Source: Hodarchaeum sp048939265 (GTDB lineage: Archaea; Asgardarchaeota; Heimdallarchaeia; Hodarchaeales; Hodarchaeaceae). Taken from it: a stretch of 64,000 nucleotides of DNA. Both the position numbers and the translations under genes were made by a program. The notes under the pieces were generated by a model that saw nothing but the letters and a program-made list of their open reading frames with translations, was not told the DNA's origin and searched no databases. Location: assembly GCA_048939265.1 (NCBI GenBank), contig JBHLPQ010000001.1:10318-74317 (forward strand). The letters run 5' to 3'. This document shows positions 55,600 through 64,000 of the stretch, piece after piece (position 1 is the first letter of the stretch; every line of letters starts with the position of its first letter).

Positions 55600-55980
55600 A
55601 TGAAAGATTTAACAATACGAGGAGAAGATCGGCCTGGTACTCTAGCTGATACAGGAGAGAGACTAGGAGAAGCTAACATCAATATTGAAGGGATCACAGG
55701 GTGTCGCTGCGAAGGAAAAAGAGAGCTTCATGTTTTACTGGAAGACACCTCGGTAGCTCGACGGGTCTTAGAGAAAGCTCAGATCGACGTGATAAAAGAA
55801 CGGGAAGTTCTTGTGGTGGAGATTGAAGACCAGCCCGGTGAATTGGGAAGGATCACCCGGAGAATTGTTAACAATGGAGTTAATATTAACCTGGTCTACC
55901 TAGCAACCAAGAATCGATTAGTCTTGGGAGTTGATGATCTAGATAAAGCCAGAGGAATCTTGAAGCAAAAAAACCCATAA
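55600..55980 (+). CDS. Tandem ACT-domain protein
   Basis: 126 residues, two ACT domains: about 1-65 (MKDLTIRGEDRPGTLADTGERLGEANINIEGITG) in the first and 68-123 in the second (VLVVEIEDQPGELGRI). ACT domains bind amino acids or other small ligands and regulate metabolism. There is no attached enzyme. It lies before an isochorismatase-family gene, 37 bases apart. Confidence 0.85.
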   Translation: MKDLTIRGEDRPGTLADTGERLGEANINIEGITGCRCEGKRELHVLLEDTSVARRVLEKAQIDVIKEREVLVVEIEDQPGELGRITRRIVNNGVNINLVYLATKNRLVLGVDDLDKARGILKQKNP

Positions 55981-56017
55981 GAGAAATCGGAAAAATAAAC
56001 TGTCTGAGGTACAGCCA

Positions 56018-56689
56018 ATGAAACTAGGTGAATTCACAGAAGCACAAATCCTAGCATTAGCAAAAACAGCATATGAAAAAGGGAGTGCGCAATTCTCAAT
56101 AAAAGTCAATAAAACTGCTCTCATAGTCGTGGACATGCAAGAGGAGTTTGTAAAACCTCACTGGACACCCTTTTGGATCCCAGAAGCAACACGACAAGTT
56201 AATACGATTAAAACATTAATAAACACCTGTCGGGAGAAAGGAATACCGATTATCTATACAGCAGTAGCATATACCCATTTTCGGAAAGATCGGCCTAGTA
56301 CAGGAGACCTGATGCCAAACCGATATTCAGAGCTGGGAATTGAAGATCCTGTTATCTTCAGAGATGGACACATTTGGGAGGAACTCACGCCATTAACAGA
56401 GGAAATTGTGATCTATAAACCCTCCTATGGGGCGTTCTATGACACCCCCTTGGAAACGATCCTTCGAAATCTGGGGAAAGATACTATCATCATTTGTGGG
56501 ACATTAACGAATTATTGTTGTGGAATGACCGCACGGCAAGGATACGAGAGAGGATTCAAAGTCATTCTGGGGAGCGATGTGACTTCAACAAATGACCCAG
56601 AAATGCATGAAGCAGAATTAAAAGTCTTAAGAGCGGGATTCGCTCGAGTTCTTACCTCAGCTGAGATTATCAAGGAGCTAAATGTGTAG
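56018..56689 (+). CDS. Isochorismatase-family cysteine hydrolase
   Basis: 223 residues. The Asp-Lys-Cys triad of the family is intact: D39 (LIVVDMQEEF), K134 (IYKPSYGAF) and C167 (GTLTNYCCG). The cis-peptide region and the C-terminal TSTNDPEMHEAEL are also typical. Members include nicotinamidase, N-carbamoylsarcosine amidase and ureidoacrylate amidohydrolase types; the substrate here is not clear. It may be regulated or co-expressed with the ACT protein before it. Confidence 0.88.
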   Translation: MKLGEFTEAQILALAKTAYEKGSAQFSIKVNKTALIVVDMQEEFVKPHWTPFWIPEATRQVNTIKTLINTCREKGIPIIYTAVAYTHFRKDRPSTGDLMPNRYSELGIEDPVIFRDGHIWEELTPLTEEIVIYKPSYGAFYDTPLETILRNLGKDTIIICGTLTNYCCGMTARQGYERGFKVILGSDVTSTNDPEMHEAELKVLRAGFARVLTSAEIIKELNV

Positions 56690-56945
56690 GAGATCCTGCA
56701 AATTTTTGGAGTAGAATTTAGACTTATTACTCAAGGAAATACGGTGAAAAACAAACTGAAAAAAAAGTCTTATTTCCAAATTTTACTTAGAAATACGCTT
56801 CCTTCCATTTTTTGAAAAAATTGGTCTTTAGTTCCTACAAATTTAAAGGTAGTAAATGTAGTAAAAACCATTTATAACCAGCTAACGTGAATTGGATTAA
56901 GTAGTGTACGCCACCAAGCTAAATCTTTAATGAACTCAGTTACAA

Positions 56946-57347
56946 CTATTGTATTGAAGTCAAGCGTAGGATATCAGGAATTTTATCAAAATCTGAATCA
57001 AAAGAAGCAATCCGACTGAGGTTCAAGACTTTCATGGCTTGATACAGACAGGCATCATCAAAATCCAGACCGAGCGAGACCATATGATCGGTAGCTTCAA
57101 TTTTATCAAAAATAGATAACTGATAAATTTCAAGGCCTTTGTAAGCAAGTAAGGAGAGAAGAAAGCGTTTAATTTCAGAAGGAGATTTACCATAATGTTC
57201 CAAGATGATAATAATGGAATCAATCGTAAAATCAGTAATATAACCCTCAACGTCTTTCTGGAGAACAGCTTTTAGGATACCTGCAGCTGCTGGTGCCTTT
57301 TCTTGATTGAGTTGGACTTCCAAGAAGATGTTTGCGTCAATTAACAT
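56946..57347 (-). CDS. PIN-domain toxin (VapC-like)
   Basis: 133 residues from ATG at 57347. PIN ribonuclease fold with acidic residues LIDANIFLEV near the start, a Glu/Asp near 30-50, and ASFDSDFDKI near the end. It follows a short gene whose product looks like an antitoxin, the normal VapB-VapC order. An alternative TTG start at 57377 would overlap that gene. Likely a toxin that cuts RNA. Confidence 0.8.
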   Translation of the reverse strand: MLIDANIFLEVQLNQEKAPAAAGILKAVLQKDVEGYITDFTIDSIIIILEHYGKSPSEIKRFLLSLLAYKGLEIYQLSIFDKIEATDHMVSLGLDFDDACLYQAMKVLNLSRIASFDSDFDKIPDILRLTSIQ

Positions 57348-57366
57348 GAACAATCCCAGACGATTA

Positions 57367-57633
57367 TTATTGCCCAACGCGAAATTCCGAGGCTTTATGC
57401 TGGAGCTCTACCGAGGTAAGAGTGATCCCTTCCAGTTGGCCTCGGATGACTTCAATCGGATCCTTAGGAATGTTCAAATTGTCCAAGTTAGTCGCATACT
57501 CTTGAAGCCACCTCTTGAAGGCAGCTTCCGCAGCTTTACTCAACGACCCTTTTCCATAACCAAAGACTTTCATGGCCGTTTTTCGAAATTCTGCCTCAAT
57601 TTGAGGATCAACATAAACCTTGATGCCCTTCAT
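57367..57633 (-). CDS. Putative antitoxin for the PIN toxin
   Basis: About 88 residues. A short N-terminal beta-helix-helix pattern (GIKVYVDPQIEAEFRKTAMK) recalls ribbon-helix-helix antitoxins, and the rest has a long C-terminal part (about 50-88) that could wrap round the toxin. The gene ends about 20 bases before the PIN ATG. ATG at 57633 is preferred over TTG at 57642. Confidence 0.7.
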   Translation of the reverse strand: MKGIKVYVDPQIEAEFRKTAMKVFGYGKGSLSKAAEAAFKRWLQEYATNLDNLNIPKDPIEVIRGQLEGITLTSVELQHKASEFRVGQ

Positions 57634-57810
57634 GATAATCAAGAAAAAATAGGGCCCTAAGATATAAAAATCTTACCACCTTAAGATCCTTATCAAAAGT
57701 AACCTTCCCACATCAAATGTTGATAATTCCTTCTTACCTCCTAAAACAGGATACCCTCCTTAAAAATTAAATAAATTATTACAATCAAACCTAGGATCAT
57801 AATAACCCAG

Positions 57811-58329
57811 TTAGATATTGAACATAACATAAGGAATCCCAAAAAAAGTATCCCCAATTAGATCCTTAATCTGGTTCCGGGTGCTGTTTGTATCGTAATA
57901 GATTTCTACTTCCCCTTTTCCAAGACAGCGCTCTACTAATGAAACAAAAACATAGCCAGGGCTAATATTTTCAATTTGCTCAACCGTGTCGAGATGTTCA
58001 TTATAAATTTGTTCTGCTTGACTCATATCAGGTAATTGGTCACAAGGAACCCGTTGAGAATCATGCTGAAGAATTAAAAATGGTTCAACTACCCAGTAAA
58101 GAATGACAGCTCCCCCAAGTATAGTACCTGAGATAAATACAACCAATAGAATCCAGGTTTTTTTGTGTTGAAAATCAAAAAGCTGATGCAATTGGCTCCA
58201 TATTATCCTTCGAAAATTAGATATAAAAAACCTTCCCTTGAGAATCATGCTCAACAAGATAGCAGTTAAGTTTTGGACGGTTAATATTGATATCATCATA
58301 GGAGGGATGTATGAAGTACTTTGTTCCAA
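57811..58329 (-). CDS. Possible small membrane protein
   Basis: 172 codons from TTG at 58329, or about 145 from an internal ATG. One clear membrane helix (about 58-83) and a soluble end with ISPGYVFVSLVERCLGKG and a DTNSTRNQIKDLIGDT stretch. No family recognised. The frame is long and the region has few other open frames, so it may be real, but a remnant is also possible since decayed genes lie next to it. Confidence 0.4.
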   Translation of the reverse strand: MEQSTSYIPPMMISILTVQNLTAILLSMILKGRFFISNFRRIIWSQLHQLFDFQHKKTWILLVVFISGTILGGAVILYWVVEPFLILQHDSQRVPCDQLPDMSQAEQIYNEHLDTVEQIENISPGYVFVSLVERCLGKGEVEIYYDTNSTRNQIKDLIGDTFFGIPYVMFNI

Positions 58330-58350
58330 ATAACAAATAATCTAGATTAT

Positions 58351-58590
58351 GTGATATTTCAGATTTTAGTGGCGTATGGCCCGCTTACGCGTCCAGAAAT
58401 GTTTTAATTAACAGGTATTGCACGGAGCTCAATCTATAATGGCTTACAACGATTAATAGCGAATGGATATGCCGTGGAGTATACAGAGAAGAGAAGTCAC
58501 ACGGGATGACCAACTACAGTGTTTGATGCCCTATTATGAGATGTGTTAGATAAATAACTTGAAAAGGAATTCCAAGCGCTGGGGGATTGA
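58351..58590 (+). pseudogene. Decayed winged-helix transcriptional regulator
   Basis: Reading 58351 onward in one frame gives a clear helix-turn-helix protein (ILVAYGPLTRPEM, LTGIARSSIYNGLQRLIANG, then YAVEYTEKRSHTG and PTTVFDALL) broken by four in-frame stops at 58405, 58507, 58537 and 58555. The final stop is at 58588. There is no frameshift, so the decay is by point mutation, for example CGA to TGA at 58507. The open frame upstream runs back to about 58321 and has no clear start. It overlaps the next tiny ORF as ATTGA. Confidence 0.7.
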
Positions 58591-58679
58591 TTGTTTTTAT
58601 TTGGACAGTGGGATTAGCACTTCTTCTTATATGGTGTATTAGTTTGTTAGGGATATTAACTTATTTTACCAACTACTAA
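58587..58679 (+). CDS. Possible tiny membrane protein
   Basis: 30 codons from TTG at 58587, mostly hydrophobic (IVFIWTVGLALLLIWC and a second stretch), with the stop at 58677. The TTG overlaps the stop of the broken regulator, as in a translation-coupled pair. It may be the leftover of a small membrane protein gene that worked with the regulator. Confidence 0.35.
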   Translation: MIVFIWTVGLALLLIWCISLLGILTYFTNY

Positions 58680-58782
58680 GATAATAGTTAAAAAATTGGA
58701 TTCTGATAAATACTTCCTGTATGTTGCCAGCTAAATCTTTAAATGAACTACATAGGCAGAATTTCACGTAAAGCTTGATGTT

Positions 58783-59214
58783 TTATCTTTCTAATTCTCC
58801 TCTCGAAGTGACTTTGCGGAGTAAACGTGCGAGGGTATCCACTTCTTCCTTCGTTAAATGGTCAAACATCTCCCGAGTTATTTCTATTGTTGCTTCAAAT
58901 CTTTTAATCACAAGCTTATGTCCTTTATTGGTCAGATTCAGAACCACTTTACGTCGATCATTGGGATGGCCTTCCCTCGTAACAAATTCATATGCTACTA
59001 GCCTATCTACTATGTTTGTGGCTGTACTTGGAGCCATCTGGAATTTGTCTACCAGATGTTTCATAGTACAAACTGGTATTTCACTGATTTGACGTAATAC
59101 TTCGGCCTCTTGAAAAAGTAATTCTAATTTATCTTCAAAAAGCGTGTGCTTAGAATATTCTGTAAAGATATCAGCTATTGCACTTAATATTTGTTCTTCT
59201 GATTCGTTTCTCAC
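58783..59214 (-). CDS. MarR-family transcriptional regulator
   Basis: 143 residues. Winged helix with TMKHLVDKFQMAPSTATNIVDRLVAYEFVTREGHPNDRRKVVLNLTNKGHKL-type pattern (recognition helix then the DRR wing). MarR proteins act as homodimers and often bind phenolic or oxidative signals. GTG at 59214 with GGAAG upstream. Its target is not clear. The region upstream of the gene (59215-59490) may carry its own operator. Confidence 0.9.
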   Translation of the reverse strand: MRNESEEQILSAIADIFTEYSKHTLFEDKLELLFQEAEVLRQISEIPVCTMKHLVDKFQMAPSTATNIVDRLVAYEFVTREGHPNDRRKVVLNLTNKGHKLVIKRFEATIEITREMFDHLTKEEVDTLARLLRKVTSRGELER

Positions 59215-59490
59215 TGATCATCTTCCCTATTCCATTTATTGAAAGAAAATAAATTGATTATTTATAAATATTTTACTTTTGAACATTTCTATATGGAATA
59301 TTCCGAAATCGAAGCAAATATAAAGTTTTTTTGTACTGTGCCCATTGGTAGTTTAACAGTCTAATGGCTGATTAAACAATAAAAAAACATATCAATTAAC
59401 CCCTAATATGTTGAGTTGGTGTGAATAATAACAACTGCTTCAAAGTGGAATTCTTCTAATGTATATCACACCTTTCATACTACTGTACCT

Positions 59491-60933
59491 GTGGTGTCGT
59501 GGTTATCGAATTCTCAGGGAGTTACCGTATATATCAGTGACAATGTGAAAAACATCTATGGTTATACACCTGAAGAGATTTATATTGCAAAAGAAGATTT
59601 ATGGTATGGTCGAATCCATGCTGATGATCAGCGACAAGTTCGCAGCAAATTTTCCGCTTTTATAGAGAATGGCACAGAATATGATGTAGAATATCGTATC
59701 CAGAAAAAAGATGGGACGTGGATCTGGATTCGTGATAAAGCTTTAGCTATTTATGAGTATAAAGGAGCCAACTACGCGTATGGAGTCTTCTTTGACATTT
59801 CTACGTTGAAAAAGCGTGAACAATTCTTGCAGAGTATCATTAGCCATACTCAAGATGGTTTAATGATCCTTGATGCCAATGGAGTAGTTAGAGAGTGGAA
59901 TCCTCCTATGGCTGAGTCAACCGAAATTCGGGCCCAAAAAGCGATTGGTTCATCCTTCTGGGATGTTTTATCCTCACTGATCCCTCTAAAGTCACATAGA
60001 TCATCCTATTTAAAACTTATCAAATCCCAATATAAGGAATTTATGGCAGGGAAATCCCCATGTCTGAGTAAACCATTTGAGATCCAACTTAATATCAACA
60101 ACAGACCCAAAGTCTTTCGCTTATCCTTTTTTCCAATACAAATTGGGGAATGTCGATTATTAGGGAGTTTTTGGCGTGATATTAATTATCAAAAACAACT
60201 GGAAAATCGTCTCCAAAAACAATTCCTCCGCTTTGGTTTAGAGGATCAATCCGTTTATCTTGTAAATGAAGTGGGGCCACTCATTTCGAAAGAAGCATTT
60301 AGTGATCTTCTCAACAATGGCTATATGGGTTTTGTTATCTCACGTACAACAGATATGATCCAATCCTCCAACTATCCTGATACTTGCAAGTTTCTTTGGT
60401 TAGCAGATGCCACCTTAGAGGAGGATCTTTTTCGTTCTCGGACATTATTAGATAAAATAGACGCGGAGCTTGCTTCTCTTTCTTATCACAGCGTTATTTG
60501 GATTGATCGCTTAGATTATCTAATCTCTAAGTATGGTTTTAAGGAGGTGCTGAAATTCATCTATAAACTCAAAGAAATCGCCATCATTTCTAATTTTATC
60601 TTTATTCTTTCACTTGACGGCTCAACGATTACTGAAAGGGAATTAGCTTTGCTTGAAAAAGAAACCAATGAAATCATCCGACGAAATTTGGCTACAGAGA
60701 CCCATGATTTGATAGATGTCATGAAATTTATCCATCAACAAAATCTGAAGGGAATATATCCGTCTTACAAGGAAACCACGGCTGAACTAGGGATTACTCG
60801 CCCTACTGCCAGAAAGCGTATCAAACAACTTTTATGTATTGGATATTTACGTGAAAATAAACATGGGCGAAACAAACGACTTGAACTCACCACTCGTGGA
60901 TTACAACACTTATTGGGATCTTCTTCGGATTGA
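59491..60933 (+). CDS. PAS-DUF835-winged helix sensor protein
   Basis: 480 residues. PAS 1 (about 1-105: YISDNVKNIYGYTPEEI, KDGTWIWIRDKA), PAS 2 (about 110-235: DGLMILDANGVVREWNPPM), a DUF835 domain (about 245-395: VYLVNEVGP, GYMGFVISRTT, VIWIDRLDYLI, ELALLEKE), and a C-terminal helix-turn-helix (GITRPTARKRIKQLLCIGYL). It likely senses a signal and binds DNA. The start is odd: PAS 1 begins right at the GTG at 59491, while the open frame goes back to 59425 without a usual start codon, so the 5' end may be damaged. Confidence 0.85.
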   Translation: MVSWLSNSQGVTVYISDNVKNIYGYTPEEIYIAKEDLWYGRIHADDQRQVRSKFSAFIENGTEYDVEYRIQKKDGTWIWIRDKALAIYEYKGANYAYGVFFDISTLKKREQFLQSIISHTQDGLMILDANGVVREWNPPMAESTEIRAQKAIGSSFWDVLSSLIPLKSHRSSYLKLIKSQYKEFMAGKSPCLSKPFEIQLNINNRPKVFRLSFFPIQIGECRLLGSFWRDINYQKQLENRLQKQFLRFGLEDQSVYLVNEVGPLISKEAFSDLLNNGYMGFVISRTTDMIQSSNYPDTCKFLWLADATLEEDLFRSRTLLDKIDAELASLSYHSVIWIDRLDYLISKYGFKEVLKFIYKLKEIAIISNFIFILSLDGSTITERELALLEKETNEIIRRNLATETHDLIDVMKFIHQQNLKGIYPSYKETTAELGITRPTARKRIKQLLCIGYLRENKHGRNKRLELTTRGLQHLLGSSSD

Positions 60934-61166
60934 GTTTTGGTTTCTAGTTAATCATAGGGAAAATGAAAGCCTATAAAAGACAATATAATGAGCGTAAAGT
61001 TTAACTCTCTTTATAATTGAAGAAAATTTCTTCCTTTTTTGGCTATAAAGGGAAAAGGAATCTAGCTCAAATCTCATAAATATGTTTTTCCATGTTTCAT
61101 CACATTCTTGATTTGTATTTCACTCTGCATACTCAAGGATGCTCGCTGTTTGTGGAGCTGAAGTTT

Positions 61167-61604
61167 TCAAAAAGAGGGAAACAGTCTAGAGAGCCGATTA
61201 TTAATCTCTACGATTAAATGATTAAGCTTTTGGATTAAAGACGAAGAAGTAAAAGGTTTTCTTAAGCTTGAAAATTTTTTTAGAACAGGATCATTAAGTA
61301 AATGGTCAATGTGTCCACTTATGAAGAGAATTGCCTGATTAGGGTTAATTTCGAGAATTTTCTTTGCAACATCTAACCCCGAACATCCTGGTAACCTGAT
61401 ATCAAGAATAATAACGTCTGGTTTTTCATTTAGCTTTTTATATTCTAACTGAGCAACCTCCCCGTTATCAATAGTTCCTAAAATACTCCAACCTTCATTA
61501 TTCAGAATCAGTGTGTAAAATTCGAGCAGATCTTGGTCATCTTCAACAATAAAGACTGTCTTTTGATCTCTATTCTCTGAACTTAATTGGTTACGAGTTT
61601 TCAT
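61167..61604 (-). CDS. Response regulator receiver protein
   Basis: 145 residues from ATG at 61604, which has a GAAGG site upstream (the frame opens at 61658). A receiver domain with acidic pair VEDDQDLLEFY, the phospho-acceptor Asp in VIILDIRLPGCSG and the Lys in SSLRKPFT. No output domain follows, so it is a stand-alone receiver. No histidine kinase lies in the window. Confidence 0.92.
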   Translation of the reverse strand: MKTRNQLSSENRDQKTVFIVEDDQDLLEFYTLILNNEGWSILGTIDNGEVAQLEYKKLNEKPDVIILDIRLPGCSGLDVAKKILEINPNQAILFISGHIDHLLNDPVLKKFSSLRKPFTSSSLIQKLNHLIVEINNRLSRLFPSF

Positions 61605-61717
61605 TTGGGTGCCTTCTTGAAGGTATATTCTACTAATATTGATTCTCGAAATATACAAACTTAATCCTTTTAGAAAAGAATTAGGAAAAAAAAAGGGAAA
61701 AATTAAGAATACTCTGA

Positions 61718-62083
61718 TTTGATCATCATAGTATTATTCATTCATTTGTTGTCGAAAGGCTCCACACAAAATATGGTCATGTACTTGGCAGTCTCATTCT
61801 TGGAAATTTGTGGTGGTTATGGCATATCCCTATAAATATTGCAAATGGGGTTGAGATCACAATATTCTCTTATTTGAGTATGATAGTCGCTTCTTTAGCA
61901 ATCGACACGATCTATATGATGTCGGATAGAAATTTATTAACTGCAATGATAATTCATAGCTCTTTAATTGTTCAGTTTAGTTACATGTATTATAACGAAG
62001 CAAGTCTTGGAAGATTGATTATTAGTATTGCAGTTGTGGGGTTTCTGAGATATTATTCTCAAAAGAAAATTACAACCGAGTAG
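61718..62083 (+). pseudogene. 5'-truncated CPBP (CAAX protease-type) gene
   Basis: The frame opens after a stop at 61715 and runs to 62083. It encodes FVVERLHTKYGHVLGSLIL, then LWWLWHIPINI (the WxxWHxP motif) and DRNLLTAMIIHSS (the NLxxAxxxHs motif). This is the second half of a CPBP intramembrane metalloprotease. The first motif, EExxxR, which should lie about ten residues before this, is missing and there is no good start codon. A remnant is more likely than a working gene. Confidence 0.6.
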
Positions 62084-62104
62084 AAATTCTTTCTTCTGTT
62101 CAAG

Positions 62105-62725
62105 TTATAATCCTTCTTTATACATGTTGAAAGCAAGCAGGAAAAGAAAGCCTAAGATGAACATGAAGGTTAACCACTCAAAAATCGTTGCGATCGGTCG
62201 GTAAGCCCGAAGTAAGAACAGATAGGTAGCACAAAAGACGAAATCCAGAACAGCAATTATTGACAGACGATTCCAATACGAAGGATGCTGACGTAAACCG
62301 ATAACAGCAAGGACAATGACTAACTCAATACAGAGGAAATTCATCAAACTCCAGAAGTTGTGCTGCGCAGAAGCCAAATCAGTAGGAAAAATCGCAATCA
62401 TTATCATAGAGAAACTATTGAACAAGCCAAGGAGTTGAATGGCGAGGACGTACTTTTTCACAGCAGGCAGAGATTCATACCACTTTTTAGTGCCATGAAT
62501 AAAGGGAAGGATGGCGATAGCGATTAAAATCAGGCAGATACTAAAAAGAACCCAGCCATCAGGATTATTCGTAGTATTTCCTAACGCGGAAACGGTGTGG
62601 CGAAAAGGGGAATACCCAGGATATAATAGGGCAGCAGGAATTAAAAAAGCGTAAAATAAGACATTGCTGAGTGCTGCAGAAATAAGATACAAATGTTGAT
62701 AACTAGTAGTCTTTTTCCAGCCCAT
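62105..62725 (-). CDS. DUF998 membrane protein
   Basis: 206 residues, about six membrane helices. YPGYSPFRHTVSALGNTTNNPDGW-type motif after the first helix is the DUF998 hallmark. The family is of unknown function. Confidence 0.85.
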   Translation of the reverse strand: MGWKKTTSYQHLYLISAALSNVLFYAFLIPAALLYPGYSPFRHTVSALGNTTNNPDGWVLFSICLILIAIAILPFIHGTKKWYESLPAVKKYVLAIQLLGLFNSFSMIMIAIFPTDLASAQHNFWSLMNFLCIELVIVLAVIGLRQHPSYWNRLSIIAVLDFVFCATYLFLLRAYRPIATIFEWLTFMFILGFLFLLAFNMYKEGL

Positions 62726-63002
62726 TGGGAGTCATTCCCTCAACTAGCTTGTTTTCTTTTAGGGAGTTTTGGACAGTTCAGAAGACCCCCAAAACAAAAA
62801 AGACATTCAATTGTAGTCACAAAAGGTCGGATAAATACCTTTATCAATTCACTGACCAGGTTAAATAATCAATGTGAATAAAACTCACCGACAAAGTTTA
62901 ATGAAGCTGGAAAAGCAAGTTCCACACTTCGTAAACAGTTGAATTGAATAACTGGGCAATGAATCATTCTTTCAAAAAACAGAAAGGCTTTCAGGAATAA
63001 AA

Positions 63003-63578
63003 ATGATAACAATTCCTACTCTCAAGACGACCCGTTTAATTATTAGACCTTTGAATGAGAAAGATATCGATTTTCTTTTCAAGCACTATAATCAAGAAGA
63101 AATTACGCGCTTTACATTAATCTCCTTTAATTCTGTTGGGGAAGTTAAAGCGTTTTTAGATCAATACACAGCACAAACTGATATGAGGAAATTCAAAGAA
63201 GGAATTGAATTGAGATCAATCCAGCAACTTATTGGAACAGTGACTTTCTTGAATTGGAGTAGGAACGATCGCTGTGCTGAGATTGGTTATGACCTAACAA
63301 AAGAATACTGGGGAAAGGGGCTCATGACTGAAGCACTAGAAGCTTTCATAAGATTTGGGTTTGAAGTTATGAATCTAAATCGAATTGAAGCCACTACAAA
63401 TGTGAAAAATGAAAGGTCAAGAAAAGTACTAACACGATTAGGTTTTGTACAAGAAGGGATCTTGCGCCAAAAATATCGGTTTAGGGGGAATTATTCTGAT
63501 GAAATAATCTTTTCCATATTGAGAGAAGAATGGAAGACGAGAGTCATGCAAAAAAGTCAGGAAAGATCCTTACATTGA
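63003..63578 (+). CDS. GNAT acetyltransferase (RimJ/RimL-like)
   Basis: 191 residues. N-terminal TTRLIIRPLNEKDIDFLFKHYN, IGTVTFLNW, AEIGYDLTKEYWGKGLMTEALEAFIRFGF (the acetyl-CoA site) and LNRIEATTNVKNERSRKVLTRLGF are the standard GNAT/RimJ-RimL motifs. Acetylates a protein N-terminus or a small amine; the target is unknown. Confidence 0.92.
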   Translation: MITIPTLKTTRLIIRPLNEKDIDFLFKHYNQEEITRFTLISFNSVGEVKAFLDQYTAQTDMRKFKEGIELRSIQQLIGTVTFLNWSRNDRCAEIGYDLTKEYWGKGLMTEALEAFIRFGFEVMNLNRIEATTNVKNERSRKVLTRLGFVQEGILRQKYRFRGNYSDEIIFSILREEWKTRVMQKSQERSLH

Positions 63579-64000
63579 AGAAATGTGCTTTATAATTAAT
63601 CTCCTTAAAAAAACTTGTGCCTCGTAAAAAGCTGGATTACTAAGGGTTGCCTCTACGTTATTTGAGAACTAATTGACTCTTATTCAAAGAGTAATATGAT
63701 TGCGGGGTTTTCAGAGGGCAATCTCTCCCGTGTTCGAACTCAATCAGATTGTTCATTATTTTCCAACCTGAATTTCGTTTTGAAACCTCATAATTCTATT
63801 ATTAAAAAAGAGAGAAGGTATTATAACTGAACTACAATTGTTTCAGCTAAGATGTCCATACCTCTCTGTTTTTGGGTCTTTTCTGGGTTTTGTTTTTTTA
63901 AGATCATGCCAAGAACAACGTCCAAAAGTAACAGAGCGAAGATTTTGCTTAGATTTCGGATGACAGCTTGAGTCCAAGTGATCCAATAAAAAATATCAAC
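63579..64000. other. Non-coding stretch at window end
   Basis: No ORF, RNA gene or clear repeat seen in these 422 bases. Several T-rich runs could end the GNAT transcript. Confidence 0.5.

Noticed and set aside
63640..63750. GTTCGAA-like T-loop at 63735, possible tRNA
   Set aside because: No acceptor, D or anticodon stems can be formed round it.
1..64000. CRISPR arrays, insertion sequences, prophage
   Set aside because: No regular direct repeats, transposase or phage structural genes were seen on either strand.

Overview
The window is archaeal chromosome. It carries archaeal/eukaryotic-type ribosomal proteins (eS4, archaeal-type uS14, uL14, uL24, uL5), the RNase P subunit Rpp29, aIF1 (SUI1), the RNA polymerase Zn-ribbon subunit Rpb12/RpoP, type II methionine aminopeptidase, a Taw2/Trm5-family wybutosine methyltransferase relative, and DUF211 and DUF835 families. 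Genes commonly start with ATG, GTG or TTG behind GGTG-like ribosome-binding sites. The large Thr/Ser-rich, N-glycosylation-rich surface proteins with one C-terminal anchor helix, the AT-rich DNA and the mix of archaeal information genes with bacterial-type genes (a complete RNase III) would suit an Asgard-type or related lineage. That taxonomic placement is inference only.

Layout. 0.2-0.9 kb: a TPR-like protein. 1.4-13.6 kb: one long + strand cluster with a 1733-residue Ig-like surface protein, DUF4129 and DUF4350 membrane proteins, a MoxR AAA+ ATPase, a DUF58/VWA protein, a polytopic membrane protein with an acidic tail and a small helical protein. This looks like a MoxR-VWA envelope system tied to a giant surface protein. 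13.9-17.5 kb: an oxalate/formate-type MFS carrier, a hairpin/T-tract terminator and AMP-forming acetyl-CoA synthetase. 17.5-23.8 kb: DUF167, a large unrecognised protein, methionine aminopeptidase, helical-repeat and small unknown proteins, DUF211, aIF1 and a 48-residue RpoP. 24.0-33.0 kb: two ABC transporter modules pointing at each other, each with one ~960-residue FtsX/MacB-type permease and two different ATPases. 33.2-35.9 kb: a two-subunit B12-dependent acyl-CoA mutase with its cobalamin adenosyltransferase; the active-site residues are those of isobutyryl-CoA mutase, not methylmalonyl-CoA mutase. 36.0 kb: tRNA-His with an apparent D-loop intron. 36.3-38.3 kb: a coiled-coil/winged-helix protein and a full RNase III. 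38.3-44.4 kb: ribosomal proteins, with uS19 inverted relative to the uL22-uS3-uL29-Rpp29-uS17-uL14-uL24-eS4-uL5-uS14-Taw2 operon.

44.5-64 kb is accessory: a TPR/HEPN-like protein, a Cys-rich unknown, a DUF2341-fibronectin III surface protein, DinB, MFS, an LVIVD-repeat propeller, a membrane protein, two tandem extracytoplasmic metallo-beta-lactamase-fold proteins (one with a mutated metal motif), an ACT protein, an isochorismatase-family hydrolase, a VapBC-like toxin-antitoxin pair, a decayed HTH regulator followed by a tiny membrane ORF, MarR, PAS-DUF835-HTH, a response regulator, a truncated CPBP (CAAX protease) fragment, DUF998 and a GNAT acetyltransferase. Gene decay and gene-poor stretches concentrate after 57 kb.

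All calls come from reading the sequence and provided translations; no database search was run.
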